Assembly: GCA_012064415.1 (NCBI GenBank)
Contig: SSNU01000049.1
Coordinates: 1-52,683 of the forward strand
Direction of reading: 5' to 3'
Source: Gyrodactylus bullatarudis
Lineage: Eukaryota; Platyhelminthes; Monogenea; Gyrodactylidea; Gyrodactylidae
DNA: 52,683 nucleotides
Positions 30,470 to 43,900 of this stretch are shown here, piece by piece; position 1 is the first letter of the stretch, and each line of letters begins with the position of its first letter. The position numbers and the translations under genes are program-made. The notes below the pieces were generated by a model. The model did no database searches. It worked only from the letters and a program-made list of their open reading frames with translations, and had not been told where the DNA came from.

Positions 30470-32868
30470 ATGAATAAAGAACAAGGCTCCGGTAATGAAA
30501 ATGACTCCGACGATACTGGGGATTTGTTGGACTTGCCAAAGAATATTATTACCATGAAGAATGACGATTCTGGCAACAGAACAAAATCAAGTCGAGGCTC
30601 CCTAGACAAATCAAGGACAAACGAGTATAAAGCCCCAGTTAAACCATCCTGCATATCTATGGGTATGTTACACTTCCTGCTACAGTCATCTTAAAACTCT
30701 TTTTGATTTCTAACATTTGAATCAATAAAGTATTGATATTTAGGATCAAAATTAAAACCAAAAGATTTGAATTTAGTCACTCAAGTTCAAAGAAATTCAT
30801 CCTTTTCAAGAAAAAGTTGAACATTACAATTTTGTTTCGTTCTCCTTCCGATTTCCCACAATAATGACGAATTTCTGTGAATCTTTGTGACCTAATTGGA
30901 ATCATTTGTCTAATGTTCATCTCAAAAACATCAGCATTTGATTGCTTCGAAATCAAAAGATTGATTTTTTTTCAATTTCAATAATTCATATTTCAAAACT
31001 AATTTTTTCCTAATTATCTTGAGAAAACTGTGGGGTTTTCTTTCAACTTTCAGCTTTGGATTAGAAATTGAAATCGTAGACTTTGTATTTCTCTTGATTT
31101 GAAATCTTTTACGAATCATCTCAAATTATAAATCTTGTAAGAGACATTGAAAAGCAGGAACACGCTGCCAACCTTGATCTCTATAGATTTATATTCGGTT
31201 AATCAATATTTCTCAATTGTACGAAGCTTTAGAATCTCAAAACTGCTGAATTGTTTATTTATTGCAAGGTTCTGTAATCTATAGTCTCGATCTCAAGTAA
31301 ACTCAAGCCTCCAGCATTAAGAGAACAATTGTCTCTCTCTCTCTCTCTTGAATTATCTCCATTTTTCACCGAGTGCCTTGATTGAAAAATTTCATCTGTA
31401 AACTCTTTCTTTTTCTTCTTCAGATCTAAAAAGAAGAGAAAAAGGTCACCTTTTTCACTAGATCAACTCTCTCTATCTCTGTGTGTCTCTTTTATAAAGC
31501 AACTTTTTTCAGTTATTGACAGATTGAATAAATCTTGATTCACAAAAATTTTCTCAACTGAAAAAGAAAAGAAAACGAACCATTTAGCCCACCCCTTACA
31601 AGCAACCTTTTAGTCATTTTACACCAAAAAATCAATCTTTTTTATTCTCTCATATGAATATGATTAATTCAACAAATCGATTTATTTTAATACAGATAAA
31701 AATTCGATTAAAAATATATATCTTAAAGATGTTCAATAGTGGTAATCTTGCTCTATAATATTTCTGCTCCACTAGCCTTTTATAGATCAGTTTAAAATAC
31801 ACTTTTAGATTGAATCTGTTTTTTCATTGATAGGCAAACAAAGGCCAACACCGCTTTCACAGTTTGCTCTTCACTATCTTGTCCTATGCCTGAGAGAGAC
31901 AGGCCGGAGATTGGCCATGTCCGATGTCTGCATAGCTAGGGCGGCAACATTGTTGAATAGAACCCTCTGTGTCCTCGTCACCGGATGGGATCATGCCAAG
32001 CCAATTTATGAAGAAGGTATATATTCCTCTGTTTTATAAAAGTTTGGAAATTATTCAATCTTTTTTTAATTTCAGAGGGTCAATCCCTTGTAAATGATAA
32101 CGCCATAAAAGCTTCCGATCCTAGCACAAAAGTCGAGGTTTCTTTGGCCGCCATTTACTCCTCGTTCAAGGGTGCCATTGGAGAAATTGATCCACATGTA
32201 AGTTTATTGAATAATTGAATATGTTGTTCTTTCATTCATAATAATTTCCTTCTTAGACAATCGCCATGGCCTGCCTTAATCTGGCTGGTAAAATTCAGGA
32301 AGAACATCAGAGAATGCGTGATGTCATTCTCTCATATCATCGCACAGTTCATCCTACTGTCAAAGGTGAAAAACCTGTCGTTCTAGATGCTGGGGAAGAC
32401 TATGAGAATCTTCGTGAGTCGCTTGTTAAGACGGAACTCCTAATCATGCGTCTGCTTGGCTTCAATGTGCGCGAGCCTGCCTTGCCACATCCATTTCTGC
32501 TACATTATTTGTCAAGTTTAATGCATTGGATTGGAACGGGTTATCCTGTTACACCAGAAAAAGAAGAATCTACTGATTCAGGACTTTCAAGAGTACCTGG
32601 ATTGGCCTGGGGTATCCTTTCAGACTCTTATCATTCCTCCTTGTGCCTTCAGTTCAGTCCTGAACACATTGCCGTCTCAATTCTGCATTTGTCCCTTAGA
32701 ATTGCAGGAGTTGAAGTACCCGGTAATAGACATTCAGAACAGGCTTGGTGGCAAGCTATAAGCAGTACAATAAACAGAGATATTGTCGAAAAAATACAAT
32801 TGAAAATCATGCAAGTGTACACTGTCGATGATGCATTCCGTGCCAAAAATATCCTATCAAAATCTTGA
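30470..32868 (+). CDS. CCNQ: Cyclin Q (FAM58-type), CDK10 partner
   Basis: Cyclin-fold protein expected to activate CDK10. Exons: 30470-30662, 31834-32016, 32076-32197 and 32257-32868, giving 369 residues. The first 64 residues are acidic, low-complexity and not part of the cyclin box. The fold begins in exon 2 and its second half is clear in exon 4: NLAGKIQEEHQRMRDVI, RLLGFNV, HPFLLHYLSSL, then WGILSDSYHSSLCLQ and PEHIAVSILHLSLRIAGVEVP, all characteristic of cyclin Q. Compared with vertebrate cyclin Q there is an extra segment of roughly 40-45 residues, largely exon 3, between the second and third helices. A splice acceptor sits directly before the start ATG. Intron 1 is 1.17 kb. AATAAA lies at 32905. 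The N-terminal exon is less certain than the rest. Confidence 0.82.
30663..31833 (+). other. Cyclin Q intron 1
   Basis: A 1.17-kb intron with a CT-rich run at about 31331-31350. No gene or clear element seen. Confidence 0.55.
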
Positions 32869-32904
32869 AAACATTTGAAAAAATTCAGTTAAAAGTTAAT
32901 TTCA

Positions 32905-32910
32905 AATAAA
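32905..32910 (+). terminator. Poly(A) signal AATAAA of cyclin Q
   Basis: A canonical hexamer 37 bp after the cyclin Q stop codon. Confidence 0.55.
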
Positions 32911-33379
32911 AAATTATCGCTCTAGTTTTCATAGAATTCTTTGGATAGCTACTGTTGAGTAATTAGGAGGAAAGTAGGTTTAATTTAAGCCTAGACGAGA
33001 ATTACAATTGTAATAATCATTTAAATTCAATAATGTTATCCAGAAACCTCCTAATTTTTTTCTAAAAGCATGATGCTACTTGAAGGTATGATGGTTAAGA
33101 ATCATAACTTATGATAATGCGTAGAGTCTCCACTCATAAGCTGGGAGTAACTTTCTACAGGCCCTAAGTCCAGGCTCTTAAGTTCAGAGTCTGAACCTCG
33201 GGTCACTTTACTTATTCATTCATGAAATTCAATTAATACTGTAATAATTTCTATTTTCATTTGAAAATTTCAAGTTTAAAATTTAAATTATAAAAAATAT
33301 TTCTTTCCGAATCGGAAATTCCGATATAAAAATTCTTGTGAAAATATTATTATTCGAATTGTTTTACTAAGCTTCGAGT
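32911..33379. other. Spacer between cyclin Q and MNAT1
   Basis: About 470 bp of AT-rich sequence with no supported gene. TTTTACTAAG, a possible weak splice acceptor, lies eight bases before the MNAT1 start. Confidence 0.5.
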
Positions 33380-34804
33380 ATGAACGCATCTCAAGAATGT
33401 CCAAGTTGCAAATGCAACAAATACACGAATCCACAGATCAAATTTATGGTCAATATTTGTGGCCATATATTGTAAATTATGTTAAATAATGTTTTAAAGA
33501 TGTGACAATTGTGTTGAAGTGTTATATGTCCGTGGTTCAGGTCTATGTGTGACATGTAAAATTCCTATAAGGAAGGCAAACTTTAGATCTCAACTATTTG
33601 AAGATCCCCTGGTTCAAAAAGAGGTTGAAACTAGGAAGAAAATATTGAATGAGTATGTGGATTCTAAATTATTCATCTTTCAGTTTTAACAAGAGATCAT
33701 CTGATTTCGCTTCTATAGAAGAATATGATCTTTATTTAGAAAAACTGGAGGAAATTAGTAAATTATTCATTTTTACTCAAAATTTTAGTTCATAACCTTG
33801 TAAATGATATTAATCTTGATGAAACGAAACGATTCATTGAGCAATATAAACGAGATAATAAAGACCATATAAAAAAGAATCGTGTCCGCCCTCCGGAATG
33901 TATGGAGTTTTACGAATCAATTCTTCACGAAGAAAATGCAAACAAAGAAAAATATGAGAAAGAATACATTCAAGAATTAGAGGAATGGCAGGAAAATCGG
34001 CGTAAAGCTACCGAAGAAAAGTTGAAGACGGTTCTAGGCGATGAAAATGGGATTACTTTTGTGTCCAATAAATCTGACAAGAATAAGACAGAAACTACAG
34101 CTAATACTACACCAGATAAACAAAGATTAAAGACTCCACAGTCCACATTCAATGTTCCAGCATCCGCAAGTATTGCTTCCAAAATATTCCAACCTCAATC
34201 TGCCTATCAAATTCCACCATCAGCAGCAGTAATAGCTAGAAACCGAACACTTGGTATTCCCCCAAGTGTGTTTGCTCCTGGTTCTGCTATGCAAACTCCA
34301 GTTAGCTCAACACAATGGGCAACTAATGCTTCGAAACATCATAATGTCACCTTGAACATTAACAAAGTTTTCAAACAACCCCAGAGTATCGATGGAGGCG
34401 GTGGTCTCGATCATCTCAAGCGGGCCAAGGACACAGTCAAGTTGGGTAAAGCCCCACCAGCTAAAAAGGTAAGTTTTTATTCTATTGAAAATTCCTCATT
34501 TCTATTTATTTTTAACTTCTAGTCAAAAATAAACATGCCAGAACCGTATTATCATAAACCATTTGAATTTGAACTGTTTGGACCGAAATATCCGAGTGAG
34601 ACACACTTTCGTTGGGCAGATATCAAACGTGTCTATGATGAAATGGTTATTGAACCTTTGAAAGCAGGCTATTCAAAAGGTCCTCGCCCTGATGACTTTG
34701 TACCCGGCCTGTCAGATGATTTACCAATTGGTGCTTGCGGAATTTCTCCCTACACTTTCCTCCACAGAGAACTCCAAGAATCACGTGTCGGACTGTTCAT
34801 TTGA
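33380..34804 (+). CDS. MNAT1: CDK-activating kinase assembly factor MAT1
   Basis: RING protein that assembles CDK7-cyclin H, the kinase module of TFIIH. Exons: 33380-33471, 33500-33652, 33684-33757, 33789-34468 and 34523-34804, giving 426 residues. Residues 7 to about 55 form the N-terminal RING, with CPSC at the start, NICGHILC in the middle and CVTC at the end, followed by [13 protein letters not shown], a MAT1 hallmark. A charged coiled-coil region follows (about 105-165). The last exon matches the MAT1 C-terminus that binds CDK7-cyclin [10 protein letters not shown] and, at the end, [12 protein letters not shown] long Ala/Pro/Ser-rich linker makes the protein larger than vertebrate MAT1 (about 310). 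Introns 1-3 are 28, 31 and 31 nt, all confirmed by reading frame across the conserved RING and the segment after it. Only 155 bp separate its stop from the TRMT5 start. Confidence 0.9.
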
Positions 34805-34959
34805 ATCATAAAAATTATGTACATAACTGAAAAGATTACTAAAAACATTAATTTACAACAGCATCTTCTTTTACACGCTCACTTTTTGTCAAGATGGTTA
34901 CTAATCAAGATTTTTTCTGATAGAAATTACTTGAGAGGATCTGGAAAATTTTCAGCAAC

Positions 34960-37900
34960 ATGACTACAAATCCCTGTATGCCCAAAGATGAATTTCCCTA
35001 TAATCGAACGCAAATCAAGAAAGTTGTTTCTGTCCTTGCCGTTGGCGTCCCAATCGTGGACAACAAGTCTTTCCAAAAATCCATGCCAATCCTCAAAAAG
35101 TTTCTCAGACAAAAGATTTTCTTTAACGATCGCTTCTTGTGAGTATTCATTATGCAAATCTTAAAGGGTTGAGTACACTTAAATATTGAAGAAAAGGCTT
35201 CCAATCTGAATCCTGATTCCGCGTATTATAGGTTGAAAAAAAGTATTTTCAAGACTCTCATTAATGAACCTAATCTTTAAATAGTGCTTAAATCGTACTT
35301 TTAGTTTAGTCAAGTTCGAGGCCAATAGATTCAAGTTGAGAAGAAAAGATTTGTTCAGGAACAATTTCAGTTGAGCTCTCTTCACAAATTTAGTTATCAG
35401 ATTAGTTATTTTGGATTTAAATGGGATATTTTTAAAATTTAGCATAGACGAAGCTAGTACCAAGCGTAAGCTTCTCTTGGTAGACCTGGAGAATTTGTCT
35501 ACAGACGAAGAGCTCGATATATTCCTCAATAAAATTCACTCGCAAAATATTCTCTATTTGTCGCCGACAAATTCCATTGAAAAACTCAAAGAAATGAATC
35601 AGACTCTGTTGGAGAAGAGAGCTGTCACCTTGTCAGACATCACGAAGCCAGGTCCCTATCGAATTATTCTGAATTATGAAAATTTGAATTTTGACGAAGT
35701 CCTCAAACTCTTGTTACCCGAGAAGGTACTACCGATATCCTCATTTAGTGTCATGGGTCACTTGGTCCATTTCAACCTCAATGAAGATGCACTTCCGTTC
35801 AAAGAAATTATTGGTAAGCTTTCACAAAATAAGAATTTCATGTTAGAACGTGTTAAAAAATTTCATTACTCAAGGTCACGTGGCTCTTGACAAGATCCCC
35901 AACGTCAAGACAATTGTAAGCAAGGCCAATTCTATAGACACCCAGTTTCGTACATTCCAACTTGATCTTCTTGCAGGTGAAGAGAACTACGTGACCTGTA
36001 CAAAGGAGAATGAGATAACTTTCCACTTTGATTTCTCCAAAGTCTACTGGAACTCTCGCTTGGGTACAGAGCATTCCAGAATCGTTCAAGAAGTCCACAA
36101 TTTTATTTTAAAGAATGGTCATTATCGGCCAGTTATATTCGATGCATGTTGTGGCATTGGTCCGTTTGTTATTCCTCTAGCCAAACTAAAACATGTCAAT
36201 AGAGTATGTTATACATTTTTTAATTTAACTATTAAACTTTGGACTGTATTCAACATATCACACGTCCTTGACCAAGATGAGTGTTACTGTTCTACCTGTA
36301 CCTACTTGAAAACTAATTAGTCCAGATTTGAAAATAAAAAAAAACATTATAAACATTGGACGAAACTTTGCACCAATAAGTAGTGTATTTCAGAAATTAG
36401 TCGAAAATGTACTGGAATTATTCTATTAAAAAATCCGTTTTTTATTATCCAAAAAGATAGTTTAATAATAATAATAAATAAGTAAATACAATTAAGGAAA
36501 ATAGTTTCTGAAGAGGTCTTCGTTCTCTGGAGAAATGCACAAGTGGATTTAATGGTTGTGCAGGGGATGGATTGTAAAGCAAGTTTGAATCTGGCCTGGG
36601 GAGAGAGAAAATGTTTCTAAGGAGAATAAAGTATTTTCTTTGGTTTCTAGTATTATAAGTTGAGATATTGTCATCTTGTTCTTTGTATAAGTTGTAGAGA
36701 ATTAGATACACTTCTGAGCCAGATAGGGTGCATTGAGGACAATTTAAGGCATTGTCTGAAGCTGATTGGGCATGAGGTGAGGAATCTGTATTGGACTATC
36801 TCGATTCAATTGTTAAACCAAGGATAAGGGCAGCGGTATAGTCAAATTTTGAGAGTGTAAAACATTTGTAAATTTTGTTTATGAGTTCGGAGCAAGTGAT
36901 AAATCTCGAGTCTTGGAATATCTTTCATGGAATTATTCCACATAAATATATTGAACTCTACATTTTAGGGGTTTTTCAATTTTTTATGTTACTATTCTAA
37001 TTCATCTATAGTGGTATAATTTTCTTGGCAAGCTCAAGCAGAGCTAGCTGACATGAAGATGAGAATTTACTATTTTTACAAAAAAATCAATTTTTTTTCG
37101 TGAGGTCAGGACGATTGAGCCCATGAGTTCCGGATCATTTTACTTTTTCAAGATCGCAAAATTCAAATTTTTCGATTTTGCAAAAATAGTAAATCCTCAT
37201 CTCTATTTCATCAAACTTAATGAGGGCAAAATTTTGAACTGAGATATTCCATTTTTATTGTTTAATAGATTTCAATTGTATCCTAAATTTTTCAAAATTC
37301 TAAACGAGAATTTGGCTTTAAATGAATGCCGATAAATCGACTAATTTTTAAAGAAATAATCCTCTTTTGTGCGTAGGTTTATGCCAATGATCTGAATCCA
37401 GAATCAGTGTACTGGCTCAAGAAGAATATTGAAGCGAATTCCTCCAAGAAGAGGCCTATTGTCAATATGGAGGTATTCAACTTGGACGCAAGAGACTTTC
37501 TCAGGCAAGTTAGTGAGACTCTCAATCACACTGGCATTGTCCTTTTCAAATTAACCCCTATGCATCTATTATGATTATTTTACAGATGATACTAGAGGAA
37601 GCCTTGAAATATGATCAGAGAAATAATGAGAACGGCCAAAAGACCCTGTTCTACATAATTATGAATTTGCCAGCTACGGCAATAGAATTCTTTGATGTTT
37701 TTACAAATATTGCCAAGGAGATACTTGATGTGAATAGACATTTTTACCTGGAACATGACTTTATTATTCGATGTTATACTTTTGTCAAGACAAACTCAGA
37801 GAACCCTGACACCCTTAAGGATAAAGTTGTCCAGATAATGGGAATGGAAAAGTCCAATGTTGATAATTTTATCAAGAGTTTCGACACCCAACTTGTTAGG

Positions 37901-38038
37901 AATGTAGCTCCATTCAAGGATATGTACAGAATAAATGTCACATTGAACTTGTTAAATCTCAAGGAATCAATTGAACAGATACAGTGTGACGTCGACACTC
38001 CGCCTGTTGTCAAAAAATTGAAAAAAAACATTTGTTAG
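34960..38038 (+). CDS. TRMT5: tRNA (guanine-37 N1)-methyltransferase TRM5
   Basis: SAM-dependent enzyme that makes m1G next to the anticodon, protecting the reading frame; found in cytosol/nucleus and mitochondria. Exons: 34960-35138, 35443-35813, 35875-36203, 37377-37508 and 37586-38038, giving 487 residues, close to the usual length. Family segments in order: MGHLVHFNLNEDALPFKEII, a run reading KTIVSKANSIDTQFRTF then LLAGEENY, DFSKVYWNSRLGTEH, the SAM loop FDACCGIGPFVIPLA, YANDLNPESVYWLKKN, NLDARDFLR and the active-site MNLPATAIEF. All key motifs look intact. The SAM loop has CC where most relatives have FAG. An acceptor-like TTTTCAG ends four bases before the ATG. Introns are 304, 61, 1173 and 77 nt. 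No strong mitochondrial signal is obvious in exon 1. Confidence 0.92.
35139..35442 (+). other. TRMT5 intron 1
   Basis: A 304-bp AT-rich intron with GTGAGT donor and AATTTAG acceptor. Nothing else seen; a 116-codon antisense frame running into exon 2 has no recognisable content. Confidence 0.5.
36204..37376 (+). other. TRMT5 intron 3
   Basis: A 1.17-kb intron splitting the SAM-binding domain. It contains the small inverted-repeat element at 37059-37202. An antisense 88-codon frame at 36445-36711 has no recognisable content. Confidence 0.55.
37059..37202. mobile_element. Small foldback element, about 37-bp arms
   Basis: GATGAGAATTTACTATTTTT on the left pairs with the complement of AAAAATAGTAAATCCTCATC on the right, continuing for about 17 more bases. 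The left flank motif ATGAAGATGAGAATTT recurs near 26861, and ATGAAGATGG starts the larger element at 48798. Confidence 0.65.
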
Positions 38039-38104
38039 GAAAGAGATTATTTTTTAGGGGAATAAAATGAATTTTTATTATAAAAGTACAAGTCTTTTTT
38101 TCGT
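38039..38104. terminator. Overlapping poly(A) signals of TRMT5 and CDC5L
   Basis: The two stop codons are 66 bp apart, tail to tail. AATAAA at 38061-38066 serves TRMT5; TTTATT at about 38073-38078 is AATAAA on the minus strand for CDC5L. Cleavage downstream of each would make the 3' UTRs overlap. Confidence 0.6.
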
Positions 38105-40938
<2,834 letters not shown>

Positions 40939-43900
40939 ATGGATCTATCACTTTCGACTCTTATAGTCGCTACAGTCCTTCTGATAATATTCTTGGAAAT
41001 AATCCTCATACGGAGAGCAAGCGTAAGATTTTATTAATATTCCTCTAAAGAGAACGAAGAAGAAATGCAAAGATGTCGAGAATATTGTCTTTTGGCTCTT
41101 AAGTTTCAGAGAGGATTATAATTCCAATCAAATCCCTGCTATTCCTAAAATTGACAAACTTCTCAGAAGGAACTTGGTAAATTAAATTTTCTTTGATTAT
41201 CCAGGGAAATGAACTAACAATTAGAGAAATACATTTCGGAAATTATCAAGCGACTCATGAGATAAAATCTATTATACCTGAAAAGAATATCGTTTATTTG
41301 AATTTAATTTTAACCTTTCCTCAAGTTGTCATTGACATCAAACCGGAAAAGTCTCATATTCTGCTACACAACCTGGTTAGCGAAGTGAGTTACAAATTAT
41401 TATACTAAATTTTTTAGATCGAGGTAAAAATTAGTAAAAGCCCTGTTACTTTGGCTGGTGAACATTCCATTTATGATACAAACATTACCAGTGTTAAACC
41501 AATCAAGTGTAAAAGAATAAAAATTTGCTGTCCGAGTAATACTAAAAGAGAAACCAAGATTCTTGAAAAACGAATTGGAAATCTATTAGAAGCCACATCT
41601 TTCAGCTATTACTACCAGCTCAAAGTGACAAAATTTTCAGAGAATTTAAAAAATGATTTGTCCGATCCCTTCATCGAAGAGGAAATAAAAGAAAAAGCCA
41701 AAGAAATCACTGAAGAGATAATTCCAAAGGCTTGTTCTGTTGCATTGGGTTCGTGTGAAGGACAATCAAATTACGGTAAATCTTCCATGTGTAAAACTAA
41801 CCAAAATGTTCCAATGAATGAAAAGGGGGTGAGTTGAGTAGAATTTTTGAGTTTAATACATATAAAATAGCATGTCTTTTCTAATTATATCATTGAACCG
41901 ATTAAGAGGAGCAAATTCACCTTATCTCAATGTCCACTTAAAAGTGAAGTGCCTGTCGTCTCACAGAAGAAGAAATCTCAGCCCTTGGAACAGTCCGAAC
42001 AAAAGGGGAAATTTGATCAAAGCCCAATCGACATGATCAAGCAGAATGATGAAAATGGTAAGAGTTCTCTGGATAGATTGAACAACGCTAAAATTAAATA
42101 CCTTAAACGCTTAACAATAGCTGCTTTCCCTGGTTTCCGTATGGACGCCACTGGAAACCTAATCAAGGATAAATCATCAGTACAAGAAATTAATGATTTC
42201 GACAGAGCAACTCAGAATAACGAGATGAATGATAGAGATTCAAAAATACGTGTCGGCAATCTTTTGGATGTGAAATCGAGGGATTTCAACAACACCCTTC
42301 CCGATCCCACTTATGATTCAGCTCTGAGTGAAGATGAACGTAAGTCTTAATTATTCAATTATTCTTTGAGACATTTTCTAATTTGTAACTGATTCCTAAT
42401 ATCATTGGTTAGTTGTGCAAACGTTGAGAGCATAATAAGTGAAAAAGGATGCCGAAAGTGTGAGGAATAAGTGCTTTATTTCAGGCATACTCATCAGCCT
42501 CTTACATGCCAGATATATAGTACAAAAAAAAAACAAAGAAAATTAAAAATTGATCTGATTGGCTCTCTTTAGGTGTTTGGGGGCGGGGTAATCTGTATAT
42601 TATCACATTGTTTTTTTGGATGTTTGGTACATTAATTGGTATTCCCACCCTAGGGTGAGAGTACCTCTGGAAAATACATGTTACCTTAAGGGTATTCATA
42701 TATCTATTATAGTTATATTACATAATATGTATACTTTATGTTCATGATTACACATAAATGAGTTCATTTTATATAACACTATGTGAAAAGGTTTTTTTAA
42801 TACAAAATAGTCACTGTATAAGTTGATTCTGAAAATTCTTTTGATTATTGGCTTGAATATATAATATCTGAATTTCTATTTCTCTTCCTTGTCTCTACCG
42901 GTTGACTGTTTGTTTGTAATTCTCTGTTTCCACTGTTCGTATTAGACCAACTAAGTCCTAAAGGTTTGACCAGTTTCTTTTGTTTGCACAGAGCTGGATT
43001 TTCTATCTAATATAACTATAATAGATATATGAATACCCTTAAGGTAACATGTATTTTCCAGAGGTACTCTCACCCTAGGGTGGGAATACCAATTAATGTA
43101 CCAAACATCCAAAAAAACAATGTGATAATATACAGATTACCCCGCCCCCAAACACCTAAAGAGAGCCAATCAGATCAATTTTTAATTTTCTTTGTTTTTT
43201 TTTTGTACTATATATCTGGCATGTAAGAGGCTGATGAGTATGCCTGAAATAAAGCACTTATTCCTCACACTTTCGGCATCCTTTTTCACTTATTTTCTAA
43301 TTTGAATTCTTCTCTAGGCGTTGTCCGTGAACTTGAGCGAGATTTGGCCAGCTTTAAAAAGGCACCATTGGCCAATATTAACGAAGTTGAATTTAACGAC
43401 AAAGAATTTGTGGAATCTTTCCCAGTGAAGCCGTTTACTGCAAAGAAGGAAAAAATCAATTTTATGCTAGACCCATTAGACCAAAGCAGTTGGAATCATT
43501 CAATTATTGATGATAAAGTTCCAAAAACAATTAGGATGGATAGTCGTGAGTTTATTTATATTTCAACTTGTTTTTTGATACAGAATTAGTTATTTATTTC
43601 TACAGTGATTTCGTTCTAGGTGCTTAGGCAATATATCCAACAGGTTCTTCTTATTTGGTAATTAATTAGTCGATGTTTCAACTTGCTAGTCACGCTGGGA
43701 TCCATTTGTGAGCTGTAACTTTCTGGGTAATCCGTTACCAAATGAGACGAACCTGTGGGATACATTACCCAAGCATCTAGAATAGAATAATTGATACTAC
43801 ACTATCCTGATTACAATCGTTTGTGAAATCAAAAATTATTACTGCATACATGTATTGATTTGAATTATGAATTCAACTTTAAATTGAAATACATGATATT

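Noticed and set aside
36445..36711. An 88-codon minus-strand frame in TRMT5 intron 3
   Set aside because: No domain, no splice support, and it lies inside an intron of a well-supported gene on the other strand.
37501..37510. A GC-AG intron in TRMT5 (CTCAG/GCAAGT)
   Set aside because: Using it would bring a stop codon in the next exon. The GT donor four bases further (CAA/GTTAGT) keeps phase 0 and joins conserved sequence.
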